Assembly (NCBI GenBank): GCA_037043015.1
Contig: CM073324.1
Coordinates: forward strand, 16,892,597 to 16,956,596
Direction: 5' to 3'
Origin: Bryum argenteum
Lineage: Eukaryota; Streptophyta; Bryopsida; Bryales; Bryaceae
DNA length: 64,000 nt
Shown: piece after piece, positions 10,516 to 21,885 of the stretch
Layout of the letters: every line of letters begins with the position of its first letter
How positions within the stretch are numbered: the first letter of the stretch is position 1
Program-made: the position numbers and the translations under genes
Notes under the pieces: model-generated
What the model saw: only the letters and a program-made list of their open reading frames with translations
Told to the model about the DNA's origin: nothing
The model's database searches: none

Positions 10516-13500
10516 TTGCTGATGATGAGCTCCTCCATCGTTCGCAGCCACACTAGCTCCCGCGCCGCTTCGTGAAACGCGATCAGCTCCGAATGGTTCG
10601 TTGAGGTCGCGGTGACGGTCTGTTTGACTGATTTCCAAGACACAAGCGCATTGTTTTTCATGAAGGCATAGCCGGTTTGGGATTTACCTGAGAGCATATC
10701 CGATTTGTACCCCGCGTCGGCGTAGCCAGTGAACCCTGAATTCTGAGGATCCTTCGAGTAATACAAACCCAAGTCCTCGGTTCCTCTCAAGTATTGAAAC
10801 AAATGCTTAATCCCGGCCCAATGACGGGCAACGGGTTTTTGACTATGTCTAGCAAGGACGCTAACACTAAAAGAAATGTCAGGACGAGTGTTTGTTGACA
10901 AATACAAAAGTGCACCCACAGCGGCTAAGTACAAGTCTTTGTCTAACTCACTTTCTTGTTCACCACTTTGTGTGTAAGGGTCATCATTGGTTTTACTTCT
11001 CCCGATCATAGGAGCTGAAAGGGGGTTGGAATTCTCCATGCTGAATCTCTTTAATATTTTCCGGGTGTACGCAGTTTGGTGAAGAAACAAGCTTCCATCT
11101 TTGAAGTGTTCGAGTTGAAGCCCCAAGCATAGAGTTGTGGGGCCTAAAAACTTCATCTCAAACTCACTTTCGAGTAAGGATCGGGCATAAAGGATTGAGC
11201 TGGATGTTCCGATGAGATTCAAATCATCAACATACGGAGCGACTATTACAAAATCCTTGTCTTTGGAAGAGACAAAAATACAAGGGAGAGTGGAATCATT
11301 CTGAAAAGAATGACTCACTAAAAAATCGTGGAGCCGTTTATACCACATTCTTCCGGCTTGTTTTAGCCCATAAAGAGCTTTCTGAATTCTAAGTCCCGAG
11401 AAGGAGGATGGAGTTTGAGAGGGTGGAGCAGAAGGGAGAAATCCGGGAGGGGGGAGAATATAAAGTTCAGTATCGATCGGACCGTGAAGGTAAGCGGTCA
11501 CCACATCAAGACGGTGGATTTCTAAGGAGTATTGTACTACGGTAGCAATTAGAAATCTAAATGTCCCGGCATCCATCACGGGTGAGTAAGTAAACTCGTA
11601 ATCCCGGCCGGGTTGTTGACTGAATCCTTGAGCCACGAGCCGCACTTTGTATCTTGTAACTTGACCATCCGGGTTCTGCTTCCTTGTAAAGATGAGTTTG
11701 TGGCCCATCGGCCGCTTTTGAAGGTTTGTAGCCAGTTCCCCGAACACTTGGTGTTTGCGAAGGGAACTGTACTCGCGTTCTAAAGCCTCGGACCACTGGG
11801 GCCAATCCGGGCTGTTTTGGACTTGGACAAGGGTCATTGGCTTGGAATTAGGCTCAAGAGAGAAGGTTTCAAAAGCCTCGGTCGCGGTTCGTTTAAGTTT
11901 TCTCAATGGCGTCAAGTCGGTGCCAGGAGGCGGATTCCTTGTAACTCGGGGCGCGTTGCTGAAACCGTCGGGTAGGCGGTCAGCTAGGGCCTTAAGCGCA
12001 ATTAGCTTGGCTACCTCTTGCTCACACAAAGCCGTCCTTGGATCGGGATTGCTAGTAAAGGATTCGGGAGAGAAAAAATTCAGCTCCTTACTCTTTTCAC
12101 TCGAAGGAAGAGAAGGGAAGTTTGTTTCCTCAAATTGACAATTCAAGAACCGGGCCTTGAGTAAGGTCCCGGCAGGTATTGAAAGATAGCGAATGATCGA
12201 AGGAGAATCAAAACCTATGTAAATCCCGGGAAGCCTCAAGACTGAAATCGTCTTTCTCTGAGGTTCGGGGGCGGGGACCCATACTTTGCACCCGAAAACA
12301 CGAAGGTGAGAGACATCCGGGGTTTTCCCGGTGACCAACTCGGAGGGAGATTGAGGATGAAGAAGAGTAGGCCTAAGTCTAAGGAGGGCCGCGGCATGGA
12401 GAACCGCGTGACCCCAACAAGAAAAAGGTAATTTCGAGTGGATGAGGAGAGGCCTTGTTACGAGTTGTAACTTTTTGATGTAGGCCTCTGCCAAGCCATT
12501 CTGTGAATGTTCGTATGGGACAGAGTATTGAAGGGTGATTCCGGAGGCTAAGCAAAAATCTTCGAAGGTTTTAGAGCTGAATTCCTTAGCGTTATCTAGC
12601 CTTATGGATTTTATGTAATTATCCGGATAGTGGTTTCGGAATTTCAGAATCATGGCTAAAGTTTTAGGAAAAATCATATTACGGGTACTTAAGAGAGTGA
12701 CTTCAGCATGGTGACCCGAAGCATCAACCAAGACAAAGAAGTACCTGAAAGGGCCGCATGCGGGGGTGATTGGGCCACAAACATCGCCTTGAAGTCGCTC
12801 CAGCACCGCCGGCACCTCCTTGAGGATCCTCCACTTGAACGCTGCGACGGCGAATTTTCCTTGAATACATGAAGTGCACGTCCCGACCTTCTCAGCATCA
12901 GATTGGCACACGGTGTGACCGGTGGTGGCTGGGAGTAGGCGTCGAAACATGGTGGTTCCGGGGTGCCCAAGTCGATTATGCCAAAGTGTGATCTTCAAGG
13001 GGATCTCAACCGAGTAAGACCCGGATGGGATCACTACTGGTTTTCGCGTTCCTGGCATTACCTCAGGGTGAGTGAGGCCCCCACCTCGCGTGGGGGATCC
13101 GGAGTCCGCAGAGGCCGCAGCTTGCGGTGGGCACGGCTGCAGTACGTCGCTCCCGGGAATTGCGTCACCTCCGGTCCTTTGGAGGGCGCCTTTCACCAGC
13201 GTCCTGGCCCCTTGCGGGAGCCCGGGATTAGCAGAGGCCACAACTAGTTGGCTGGCGGCTTGCTTTGGCGCGTACCTGGGTCCAGCGGGTACCCCTCCGG
13301 ATTTTGCAGAGCCCGGAATTGGGATGCGCCAAATATGGATTCCATAAAGGCCGTTAGCTCCCACTACTTGAGTGGTGGCGAGGACTCTTCCACCCCGCCG
13401 GAGCTCGAGCACCTCTTCACCTCGTGCCGAAGCCGTGTTGAGGTGGATGCCATTACTCCTTAGATCCCGATACGAAATCAAATTCCTGGGCGCGTCGGGG

Positions 13501-14297
13501 GAGTTCATGGCGTGGGAGCAGACCACCTTCGCGCCACCGGGCAGTAAAAATGTGGCCTTCCCTTCTCTATAGTGGAATTGCTGAGGTCCCGCAATAGTGA
13601 TTATGCTGCCCCTGGAGCACGAGTTCACAGGTGAAAATTCGAAGTACTCCGGGTTCTTGAGGATGGTATGGGTCGTGGCAGAATCGATGAGCGCAACTTC
13701 TGGTCCCGTTTCGGATTCTGTAAACCTGGGAACACTCACTAAAAAATTCTCAACATCAGTATATTCTAAGGAGGAGGCCTCAAACGCATGAGTCTCCCGA
13801 TGATCAGCTGGCTGAGCTTGTTGGGCGGCGTGACGAAGCTGACGGAGCTCTTTGAATAATCGCGCCACGAACTCCGGTGCTCGGCAATCCCTGGCGATGT
13901 GCCCCTGCTCGCCACACCTGTAGCACGAACGAGTTTCGGTATGGGAACTTCCCTTATCATTGTTATGCCCCTCCTTCTTGTCCGCTAGCTGCTTGCCTCG
14001 ATCGTCACTTCGTCTGGGGCTGTCGTTCCTACTCGGACTTCGGCGTGCTTCACTGGAGCGGGAGGCTTGGCGCCCTCGGCGTGGGCTACGGTCTCGATCA
14101 CGGTCTCCTCCTCCTCCTTGCTTCTGTTGCGGCTGCTTCGACGACTTCGATTGCTTGTCCTTGGGCTTTTTCTGTGGAATCTTGGCCGCGTGGGTCTCCT
14201 TCGGTGGTGCTAACTCCGCGTTCTTGAGCAGAATCTGGAGTTGTTTCTCCGCAAGTAGAAGATGAGACATGAGCTCGGCTTGTGTTTCGAACTGCAT
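10374..14297 (-). pseudogene. copia gag(C-term)-pol polyprotein, 1307-codon frame
   Basis: The long open frame covers the C-terminal gag and most of pol. Residues 60-110 are basic and RS-rich. A CCHC zinc knuckle (CYRCGEQGHIARDC) spans residues 125-138. The protease site is ALIDSATTHTIL near residue 205, with DSA instead of the usual DSG, as in some plant copia lineages. Integrase follows: the zinc-binding HNRLGHPG and CTSCIQGK, then the catalytic region with GDVCGP, RLDNAKEF and YEHSQNGLAE, then reverse transcriptase with YVDDLNLIG, then RNase H (TGYADAGYKSD). Copy-and-paste mobilisation through an RNA intermediate is the family role. The last 50 or so codons are read out of frame after a shift near 10515. 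The start is not genuine, because gag begins upstream of a stop at 14307-14309. Confidence 0.9.
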
Positions 14298-14306
14298 GTT
14301 GCGATA

Positions 14307-14765
14307 CTATTGCGCCAAGATTGCGGATGCGGGTGAGAACGTGGAAAGAATTTTTTCAATCATCTCCTGTTCCGTGACTCGTTGGCCGCAGAGCTTCAGC
14401 TGGGCCACAATTCGGTGGAGCTCAGAATTAAAAGAAGAGAGGTCGGGAAAATCCAGCACCCGGAGTGTCATCCATTCGCTGCGTGCTTGAGGTAAGAAAA
14501 CCGCCTTCTCGTGTTGGAAACTTGGAACCGGTGCTTTAACTTCTTCCATAACTCCGTCGGGTTCTCCACTTGGATATATTGACGGCGCAGGGACGGGTCC
14601 AGGTGTCTCCGGATCACAAGTAACGCTTTCCATACCATCGCAACCAGAAGTGGCTCCGCGCCTTGGGGAATCTTTTTAAGAACGGGGTGGAGCTCCTCGG
14701 CGCAAAGGTGTGTCCAGACGTCTATGCTCCATTCCACGTAATTTCCTCCATCTGACTTCAAAGGT
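14307..14765 (-). pseudogene. copia gag N-terminal region, frameshifted with stop
   Basis: The capsid-like gag segment (NYVEWSIDVWTHLCAEELHP at 14680-14750) is followed, after a frame change near 14525, by SEWMTLRVLDFPDLSSFNSE up to a TAG at 14307-14309. In this family a glutamine usually occupies the TAG position (context LAQ-stop-YRN), so a CAG-to-TAG mutation is likely. There is no start codon before the gag homology: a TAA lies immediately upstream. The gag fragment at 58214-58478 is a relative. Confidence 0.8.
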
Positions 14766-16043
14766 AAAAACAGCAGGGGCTGGATCCGGGGCTCTTAAAC
14801 CGAGGTACTCGGTTTGGACATCCTGAAAACAGAAGAGACACGCGTAGAAAAAGGGGAAGGAAGAGAGGGAAAAAGAAAGACCACAGAAGAATAGATGAAA
14901 AGCAGGGAAAAACAAGGAGCTTACGAAGCAAAAATAGGAAATGACAAGGAGATTGATAGAAATGAGGAGAGAAAGAGCTATCCCTGGTATTCTCGGAGCT
15001 CCTCCTTGCTTCACGCCGATATATCCCTCCCTCCGACAGAGGATCGATCAAAATAGGTTCTACAGCAAAAAAAAGAGGACTAGAAAAAGAAAAAAAACAG
15101 TGGAGAGGGGAGATCTTTCGGAGAGAGTCTAAAGTAAGGCAACAAACGAAGTGGATGGAAAATGATTTGATCAACGGCGGCGGCGATCAATCGAGTGATC
15201 TTCTTCCCCCTTCCTTTCGCTGCTGAAAAATCTCCGAGGTCCCTGCAGAAAAATGCGGACAGAGGCTCCGATGGCGGAGGAGACAAGAAACGGCGGAAAA
15301 AACAAGAAAATCAAGGAGAGGACCAGTGGCGGGGGAGATAAAAAACGGTGAAGAACTTGCTAAGTCCGGAAAAGGATGATCTCTAGCTTGCTCCTCCTCG
15401 ATTAAGTATGCGCTTGAGGGGCGGGAAGATTCAAACTGGAAGAAGGAGGCAAAATTCGAAAAAAAAACTTCGCGCGCAAAAAGTTGCGTAGACAGGTCGA
15501 AGACAGAAAAAAAAACGGCCGACAGTGTCGGTGGATGAAGACTTAACGGTGCGATGAATCTTGGCAGTTGACCGGCCTTCCGTAACGGTGGCTGACAGGC
15601 AGAATTTACACGAGGATTACTGGCGGAATCAAGAACGAATCAAAAAACGGCAGGAAAATCAACGACGAAGGAGGTAGAAAGAAAAAACGGCGGAGAAAAG
15701 AAAAACGATGACTGTAAAGAAAAAACGGCAACGAAGAGAGATTTTTTTTTTTTAATTTTTCGGCTGAGTTCGGAGTTAGAGTTTTTCTGGATTTTTCTAC
15801 TGACTTCGGAGAAGGAGATTTTTCTGAAATTTTCAACGAGTACTGTGTCTTTAGAGAAGAAAACTTTTTTTTAAGAGAAAACGAAAAACAACGATGAGAA
15901 AGAAAGAAGAACGATGAAGGTGGATGGGTATGAGTTATATAAGATTTATGCGGAAAAATGTATCGAAACAAAAACAAAGTGAGAAACGCAGAGAAAAAAC
16001 GAAGGATGTTTAGCTCATGGTTCGATCAATCGTGCTGATAATG
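14766..16043 (-). other. copia 5' leader, non-coding
   Basis: About 1.28 kb lies between the gag homology and the 5' LTR. The plus strand is strongly A-rich (many AAAAAACGGC-like runs). No conserved frame is seen. A similar leader of about 1.0 kb precedes gag in the second copia relic (57194-58213). Confidence 0.7.
16026..16043 (-). other. Primer-binding site candidate
   Basis: Directly inside the 5' LTR the element strand reads CATTATCAGCACGATTG. The core TATCAGCACG is shared with the second relic (57194-57206, CGTTATCAGCACG), and both follow an LTR ending TTCAACA. TATCAG is part of the plant initiator-Met tRNA primer site (TGGTATCAGAGC), but the match is partial, so an internal tRNA segment or another tRNA may be the primer. 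Confidence 0.55.
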
Positions 16044-16428
16044 TGTTGTAAGAAAAGGTTTGCAAGAAAGCTCGAAAAACGAGGAAGAAAGCTTGAGAGA
16101 GAATTTTGGCAGCAAGACGGCATGAAATTTAGCAAAAAATATCCCTAAAATGGGATTGTGGGTTTTTATATCCGAGGGATGGAAGTGACAAGTCTCAAAA
16201 GGTGAGATGAGCCCAAAAAGGCTAAGTAGTGGGGCGGTTGAAATGATCTAGGTGGGACCCACTAAGGGGTCGGGCTAGTCAATCAAATCAAAAGGGGAAA
16301 GTCCCGGGTATGGCAAAAGCTGAGTCTATCTAAGCTGAGCCTGAAAATGACTAAGTGTCCAAGAGATAAGAATGCCCGGGGTGTGAGCACCCGGGACTTT
16401 GAGGTCCTCGCACACACACAGTTCAACA
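16044..16428 (-). repeat. 5' LTR of copia element (385 bp)
   Basis: This is the full-length LTR with TG..CA ends. It contains the 35 bp missing from the other LTR, and ACACT follows it at 16429-16433. Confidence 0.93.
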
Positions 16429-16433
16429 ACACT

Positions 16434-17440
16434 CAAGCTAAATTGATTATTCGTGAGCAATTTTTGATTGTTGGAATACAGAAAGGTGGTAGTTCTTTGA
16501 GTGAGATTTTAGGCGAAGTTGGTAGACTAAAGAGCACCATATTCAAAGGTCATTAAGAGATATTGTGTATTTGGAGAGGTGAATATAAAGAGAAGTCAGT
16601 AAGGCCAAAGAAGTTCAATGAGAATAGTAAAAGGACATTTAGGCGTGAGTTGAAGAAGAGTCTTAGATCACCTTGGTTCAAATTGCTAAAAACCTTCCAA
16701 TCCTTGAGACGATTAGAACACTTCGTAAATGTGTGCATGAGTGTTGGTATGACAACACTGTAGCTACCAATAAACTATTTTTAAGCCCTAAGCACACAAG
16801 AGATAAATATGAGTTTGTTAAAAGGCATCTACATTGGACATTGGAAGAATGGAGTCAAGTCATGTGGATAGACAAATTGTCATTCGAGATTGGAAAGAAT
16901 TCACTACAAATACAAGTTCGGCAAAAGTCTTATGAACGATAGCATTATGATTGTATAGCACCTACATTTAAGTCAAGGAGAACATCTATAATGGTATGGG
17001 GAGCTTTCTGTGCCCTCTTCTAAATGCTATTTGGTTTCAATTCCTCATTGATGAAAAAATCAAAGCTCTTGATTTTTTAGAAGTGTATCGATCGGCATTG
17101 GAGCCTTATTATTATCACCATAAGAACTATGAGCCATTGCTTTTGAACAGTAAGGTGGAGGTAGAAATTGGGTTTAAGAAGCTTAAATGGCGAGCAAACT
17201 CACCTAATCTCAACCTCATAGAGAAGTGTAAACATCAGGTTCAAATAATGTCACAACCAAAGAATAAGAAAAGAATTTAGGAGTACGTCAATGCAGCTTG
17301 GGAAGTTATACCTCAAGAGACTGTAAGCAATTTTTCTTCATCCATACCAAGTCAAATGGAGGCAGTGGTAAAAGCGCAAGGTCATAGTACTAGATTGGTG
17401 GAGATCTTCATTTTTTTTTTATAAATTGTACAATAGAGAA
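16434..17440 (+). mobile_element. Decayed Tc1/mariner-like transposase relic, copy B
   Basis: This relic is closely related to 4450-5480. Recognisable parts are the HTH-like segment near 16440-16560, WIDKLSF near 16867, EVYRSALEPYYYHHKNYEP near 17080-17140, and NSPNLNLIE near 17195-17220. The copia element inserted immediately upstream and so split this relic from F-box copy B. Several stops and shifts make it inactive. Confidence 0.65.
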
Positions 17441-17639
17441 GAAGGTTAGATTATAGATTTTTAATTTAGTATGATATCAAAGACTCTAGTTTCTTTGGAT
17501 AAGTATCTTATATTGCCAAAAATCTCTAATATTGTGTATTGTTTTATTTTTTGGATGAAGTGTCCCTAGTTGAAATACATTCTTCCGGGTAGTGTACACC
17601 ATTTTCATAGAGATATACCAATTTTCAATATGGACGTCT

Positions 17640-18030
17640 TTGGAATTTTTTTGGTCGGACGGACGTCCGTCCGGGGGGGGGGTGTAAATTGGAATTACTA
17701 CGACAATTGTAAAATTTTCAACCATTAGATCTTTTTGGAGCTCGCATCTAAGCCGTTCAAATCTGATCTTCTTTAGAGCGACCGAGAAAATTCGCTCTGA
17801 CCGGACCCTAGTCGAGGCGACCAAAGGTCGTGGTGACCATTAGATTTGATTCGGAGGTCCACAACCGTCAGACCGATAACGGCCGACCGACCGGTCGGAC
17901 GTGGTCTGAGCGGTCACCGGCCGACCGGTCGGACGGCCTGACCGGAATTTAAGGAATAAAAAATTAAAAAAATTAAAAAAATAATTGTTTGATAGCCTAG
18001 CCGTTTGAGCGGTTGCCGGCCGACATTGTA
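17640..18030. repeat. GC-rich palindromic repeat, left part
   Basis: The dense palindromes CCGACCGGTCGG (several times between 17880 and 17935) and GGACGTCC, a run of ten G near 17674-17683, and an A-rich tract at 17950-17988 share the composition and motifs of 19230-19790. No coding frame is supported. The element class is unknown. Confidence 0.6.
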
Positions 18031-19230
18031 CCTACACGCTAATTCAGGGCATTAATCTACATGCCGATTTTGTCAGGGGAATGTAGAGAACATCTTCTTA
18101 TGATAGAATAGAATGTTTTACTCAAAGGATCTTATAGGCTTGGAGACACATGAAAAATAGAACTTATTATGACTAACCCCTTATTGTTCATATGAATCTT
18201 AACTATCCATAAATAACTTGGAATTCTTTACGGGTACAATGTCATGCTTTGATAGAATTTGCAATATATTCACATTGATTTAAGATAATGAAAAATATTA
18301 TAGTTGCTAACTATTTCCGGATCTAAGTACCTAAGCAAATTTTATATGAATCCAAATGGGTGGTTGTTTATTTAACCCCTTAAGGCTGGGGGGTTTGAAG
18401 GAAAAATAAATGTGTTAAGAAATGGGAGTTTCCTAACTCTTGTGAACTTTCTTCCTCAAAAACAATATACAAACCTTAATCCTTAGATTAAATTGTTGTA
18501 GTTGAAATCCTCATAATAGTTAATAATTCTCTTGTAATAGATTAAAGACATCAAAACTTTCAATAGTAAAATAAAATTCTCATTTCTCTTCTTAGTACTT
18601 ATTTATTTGTATGGTTTCCTTAAATTTTTTCTTATATGATGAAGGCCAATACTTATGTATAAAGAATACTATTAGTTTCCTTTTATAATAAGTTATTCAA
18701 TATTATGCAAACCTTGTCATGTTTGTGATTGAAGGGGTTGGTGTGAAAAATACATGATTCCAAACTAGGTAGTACATGCCATAAGTAGTACGAAGTAAGT
18801 AACATCTTCCAGACCATGATAATAAGATTAAATGAATCATCAATCAATTCGCAAAATTAACTTAAGTGTAATTTAAATTTTAGATAAAATAAAGAGATCT
18901 TAATCCCTAGATATCCTTGATGCGAAGTTGCTTAAATTCTCCATGCTTGTAAAGCCTCATTTGAAGCAATGATCAGAAGATCCAACCGTCCGATCTTAAA
19001 GTTAACTTGAGTTTTTAGTTACTTGTAAAATTTAAACCGTCGATTCTTTTCCATTAGTGAGATCGTAATGCTCAAAGCAAGGAGAATCTTATTTGCGCGG
19101 GAACCCCAAATAGTGTAATCTGGATCTTGAAAAACTTTAGGGGGGGGGGAGTTTTGAAGAAATTCAAAATGGTTGTTGGAATAAATAAGAATAGGGTTAG
19201 GGTTAAGAGGAGTGGCCGCCATCCTTAGCT
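18030..19230. other. AT-rich spacer with a divergent copy of the 0.1-0.4 kb block
   Basis: I see no gene. From about 18370 to 18600 the order of short matches (GGGTTTGAAGGAAAA, then ATGTGTT, then TAAAGACAT) follows 20390-20560 and 150-330, so this is an older copy of the same repeated segment. Confidence 0.4.
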
Positions 19231-19528
19231 CCCCACCAAGGCGGCTTCGCACGACCAGGCCATCGTAAAAAATTTAAAAAAAAATTTAAAAAATTAAAAA
19301 AATTAAAAATTGGAATCCGGTCGCACCGTCTGATTGGTCGACTGCCACCAAGGCGGCCTCAGACAGCGAGGCCATCAACCAAATTTTTATTTTTATTTTT
19401 ATTTTTTAAATTTAATTTTATTTTTTCCTTAAATTCGGGTCGACCGCCGACCGATCGGTCAGCCGGCGACCGCTCAGACAGCTAGGCCATCAGCCTTTTC
19501 TTCTTTTTTCTTTCTTCTTTCTTCTTTC

Positions 19529-19564
<36 letters not shown>

Positions 19565-19610
19565 CCCCTTAAATTCCGGTCGGGCCGTCCGATCGGTCGG
19601 CCGCGATCGA
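19231..19610. repeat. Tandem ~113-bp units of GC palindrome plus A/T tract
   Basis: GGCCATC recurs at 19258, 19370 and 19485 (spacing 112 and 115). Each occurrence is preceded by an AGGCGGC or CAGACAG-type stretch. It is followed by a low-complexity tract (A-rich at 19268-19310, T-rich at 19381-19430, CTT/T-rich at 19494-19564) and then AAATTCSGGTCG with a CGATCGG-type palindrome. The modular repetition shows tandem growth of one unit. Confidence 0.7.
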
Positions 19611-19683
19611 TCCAACGGTGAGAGGTTGCGGCAATTGATTGGACGGCCACTGCGCTACCGGTCGGCAAGGCAGTCGCCCCGGA

Positions 19684-19760
19684 GGCCGGTCGCCCGGGCG
19701 GACGGCCATTCTGGGGGCCGGTCGCTCGGGCTGACGGCCACTCTAGAGGCCGGTCGCCCC
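19684..19760. repeat. 32-bp tandem repeat, 2.4 units
   Basis: Units start with GGCCGGTCGC at 19684, 19716 and 19748. The third is truncated. It sits at the right edge of the GC-rich repeat zone. Confidence 0.75.
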
Positions 19761-19789
19761 ATTTGTCTTAAGTAAAACGTCCAAAATCT

Positions 19790-20985
19790 CTAAGTCACGT
19801 ACACTCCCATAACCCCCTGCGGACGTCCGACAGACGTACGAACGCCGTGACATCCCTGGTCTTGACTTTGATTAACTTATGGAATGAGGTTAGAACAAAT
19901 TGGTGTTGGAGGCATCGAGTACCACGACAGGTGCAAGTGAGACGTGATTCAAAACTTGATTAATCAAGAGATCGATGTCAAGTATCCACAAGTTTCAGAA
20001 GCACCTATAATTGTGGTTCCTAACTGGTTGCTAGTTAAAATTAGTGAAGCTACTCATTGGGTTCTAAATGACACCAATCTACATGGCTTCATAGTTTTTT
20101 GATTATTCATCAATCTTGGCAAGGTTGATTGTAAACTTGTTACAAACTCAAAGGTTTAATTTGTAAATATGTGAGGCAAAAAGACTATGGAAATTCATAA
20201 CCTTTTAACCCCTCATACACATTGCAGCAATCAAGCATACCTATATTGCTCATGAATAGCAATACTAATTTTGTTTACATGTCGATGCTTCGATAAGGAT
20301 AAACTTCAAGCAAGTATGTTGATGCGAATGCTACGTTGTGCAACAACACTAAATCAATTGTTGTGGCTTTAACCTAAGGGGTTTGAAGAAAAGCTTGGAT
20401 GTGTTGTAAAACATGCATTCTTTAACACTCATGAAGAACCGTTCCAAAAACAAAATGAAGTCTTTAATCCCTAAATTAGATTAATATGATAAAATTTCCT
20501 GGAATAGTAACTATTTGTTTTATGATAAATTAAAGACATGAAAACTTTGAAAATCAATGTAAAATGTACCTTCTATTTCTAATGACTGGAATCTGATGTG
20601 ATTGGCTTTCTATGATAAAATAGAGAGAGGCCATCAATAACCTACAAGACCACCATTGGATTTCCAAATAGTAAGTATTTTAACACTAACTAAACCTTGC
20701 CCTGTTTGTGTTTGGAAGCTTATTGTAAATAATCTATGAAACCAAACGAGGTTTTGTAAATTGGATGTGGATCCTAACCCACCAAAATTTTAGAAAGTTA
20801 GTGGAGACTTTAAAAATAAAATAAAAGCATCTTTTCTTAGTTGGGTACATCACCATTGAACCAATTGCTCTTTACCATATTTCATGAAACAAATTGTGAT
20901 ATGACAAATGTTCCACTCTTAGATGGAGACCCTCACCTTTGGTGATAATGATCACATGCAACAACAACATACAATCGCGGAGGAG
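19790..20985. other. Spacer and repeated block upstream of F-box C
   Basis: No gene is supported. From about 20230 the sequence is collinear with the window start (1-800), and 20610-20830 contains a further copy of the segment also found at 391-660 and 31062-31340. Confidence 0.5.
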
Positions 20986-21222
20986 CCGATAACAAATTCC
21001 TTTTCAAAAGGAATCTTTTCAAAAGTTTGAAAATTCATTATGAATTCTAAAATGAACGGATTTAAGAACCGTAAAGTGATTTAGAATCACATAAAAGTAT
21101 CAGACCTACAATGATGTGATCCCAAATTACTTCATAATTCATTAATCCGTTCATTTTGGAATTCATAATGAATTTTCAAACTTCTCAAAAAGTTTTCTTC
21201 CGAAGAGGAATTTGTTATTGGC
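20986..21222. mobile_element. Fold-back (hairpin) element, 237 bp
   Basis: Two arms of about 80 bp in inverted orientation (20986-21066 and 21144-21222) flank a loop of about 77 bp. They share GATAACAAATTCC outermost and GTTTGAAAATTCATTATGAA innermost. A single arm-like sequence exists at the equivalent place in block A (from about 806). No coding capacity, so a MITE or fold-back transposon is likely. Confidence 0.6.
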
Positions 21223-21885
21223 TTGTACTTGACTATAGAATGGGGTACGGAAATAATTCGAACTGCACATGAAGGAAGTTTTAAAAAAAAAAATGAAATG
21301 TGCTTGTGTGCTCAATAATAATAAGGTAAGAGGCGTTGGAATCACAACAAAAAGTTCTATAGTACAAATGCCAAAAATTGTTTCTTTTTGGTAAAATCGT
21401 TCATAGAACTAAAAATCTACATGCTCCATCTAAAATTGACGATTGTCACTTTGTGCTTCGATTACAATGTTCATTTTCACTTGCAAAATTGATATGAGTA
21501 GCTAAAGTTGTTTTTAGATACTTGACATTTGGTATTTGGAATTTGACAATGTAATTTTTTCCACACACACATTGTAGTTTAGAAAGTACCATGTAAAAAT
21601 CTTAGGCAAAAAAATTGATTATATATTATTGATTATAATACCTTCCGGTAGCATGCCCAAAACAACAAACAACCCATTTGGCGCTTTAAGGATAAGTAGG
21701 GGTTGAGCAAAAATTTTAAAAAAAAGGTTGGGATGAGGGAGTTATACTTCAAACTCTTTCAAAATATGACCATTTCCTCTACCATCCCTCTTTCTTGCAA
21801 TCTTTTGAACAATCAATCTCAAAGTCCTCAAACTCAAATGGCATTCTTTATGATTCACTCAACTCCAACCGTCAAAGCGATCTGA

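Larger units (their letters stand above)
9671..16428 (-). mobile_element. Ty1/copia LTR retrotransposon, near full length, inactive
   Basis: This 6758-bp element is read on the minus strand. LTRs are 9671-10020 (3' LTR) and 16044-16428 (5' LTR), with TG..CA ends and an ACACT target duplication at 9666-9670 and 16429-16433. Integrase precedes reverse transcriptase, the copia order. A primer-binding candidate abuts the 5' LTR and a purine-rich tract abuts the 3' LTR. I see four substitutions between the LTRs plus one 35-bp indel, so insertion was recent. The internal part is nevertheless broken: a gag frameshift, an in-frame stop and two frameshifts in the RNase H end. The uninterrupted target is visible in copy C at about 24511-24530. 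Confidence 0.93.

Noticed and set aside
11755..14265. Several plus-strand frames of 60-127 codons inside the copia element
   Set aside because: They are antisense to the well-supported gag-pol frame and show no homology of their own.
14307..14309. Programmed stop-codon readthrough in copia gag
   Set aside because: The TAG replaces a normally conserved glutamine and a frameshift lies close by, so simple decay is the better explanation.
15606..15977. 123-codon minus-strand frame rich in Phe, Ser and Lys
   Set aside because: Low-complexity leader of the copia element (A-rich plus strand), without conserved features.
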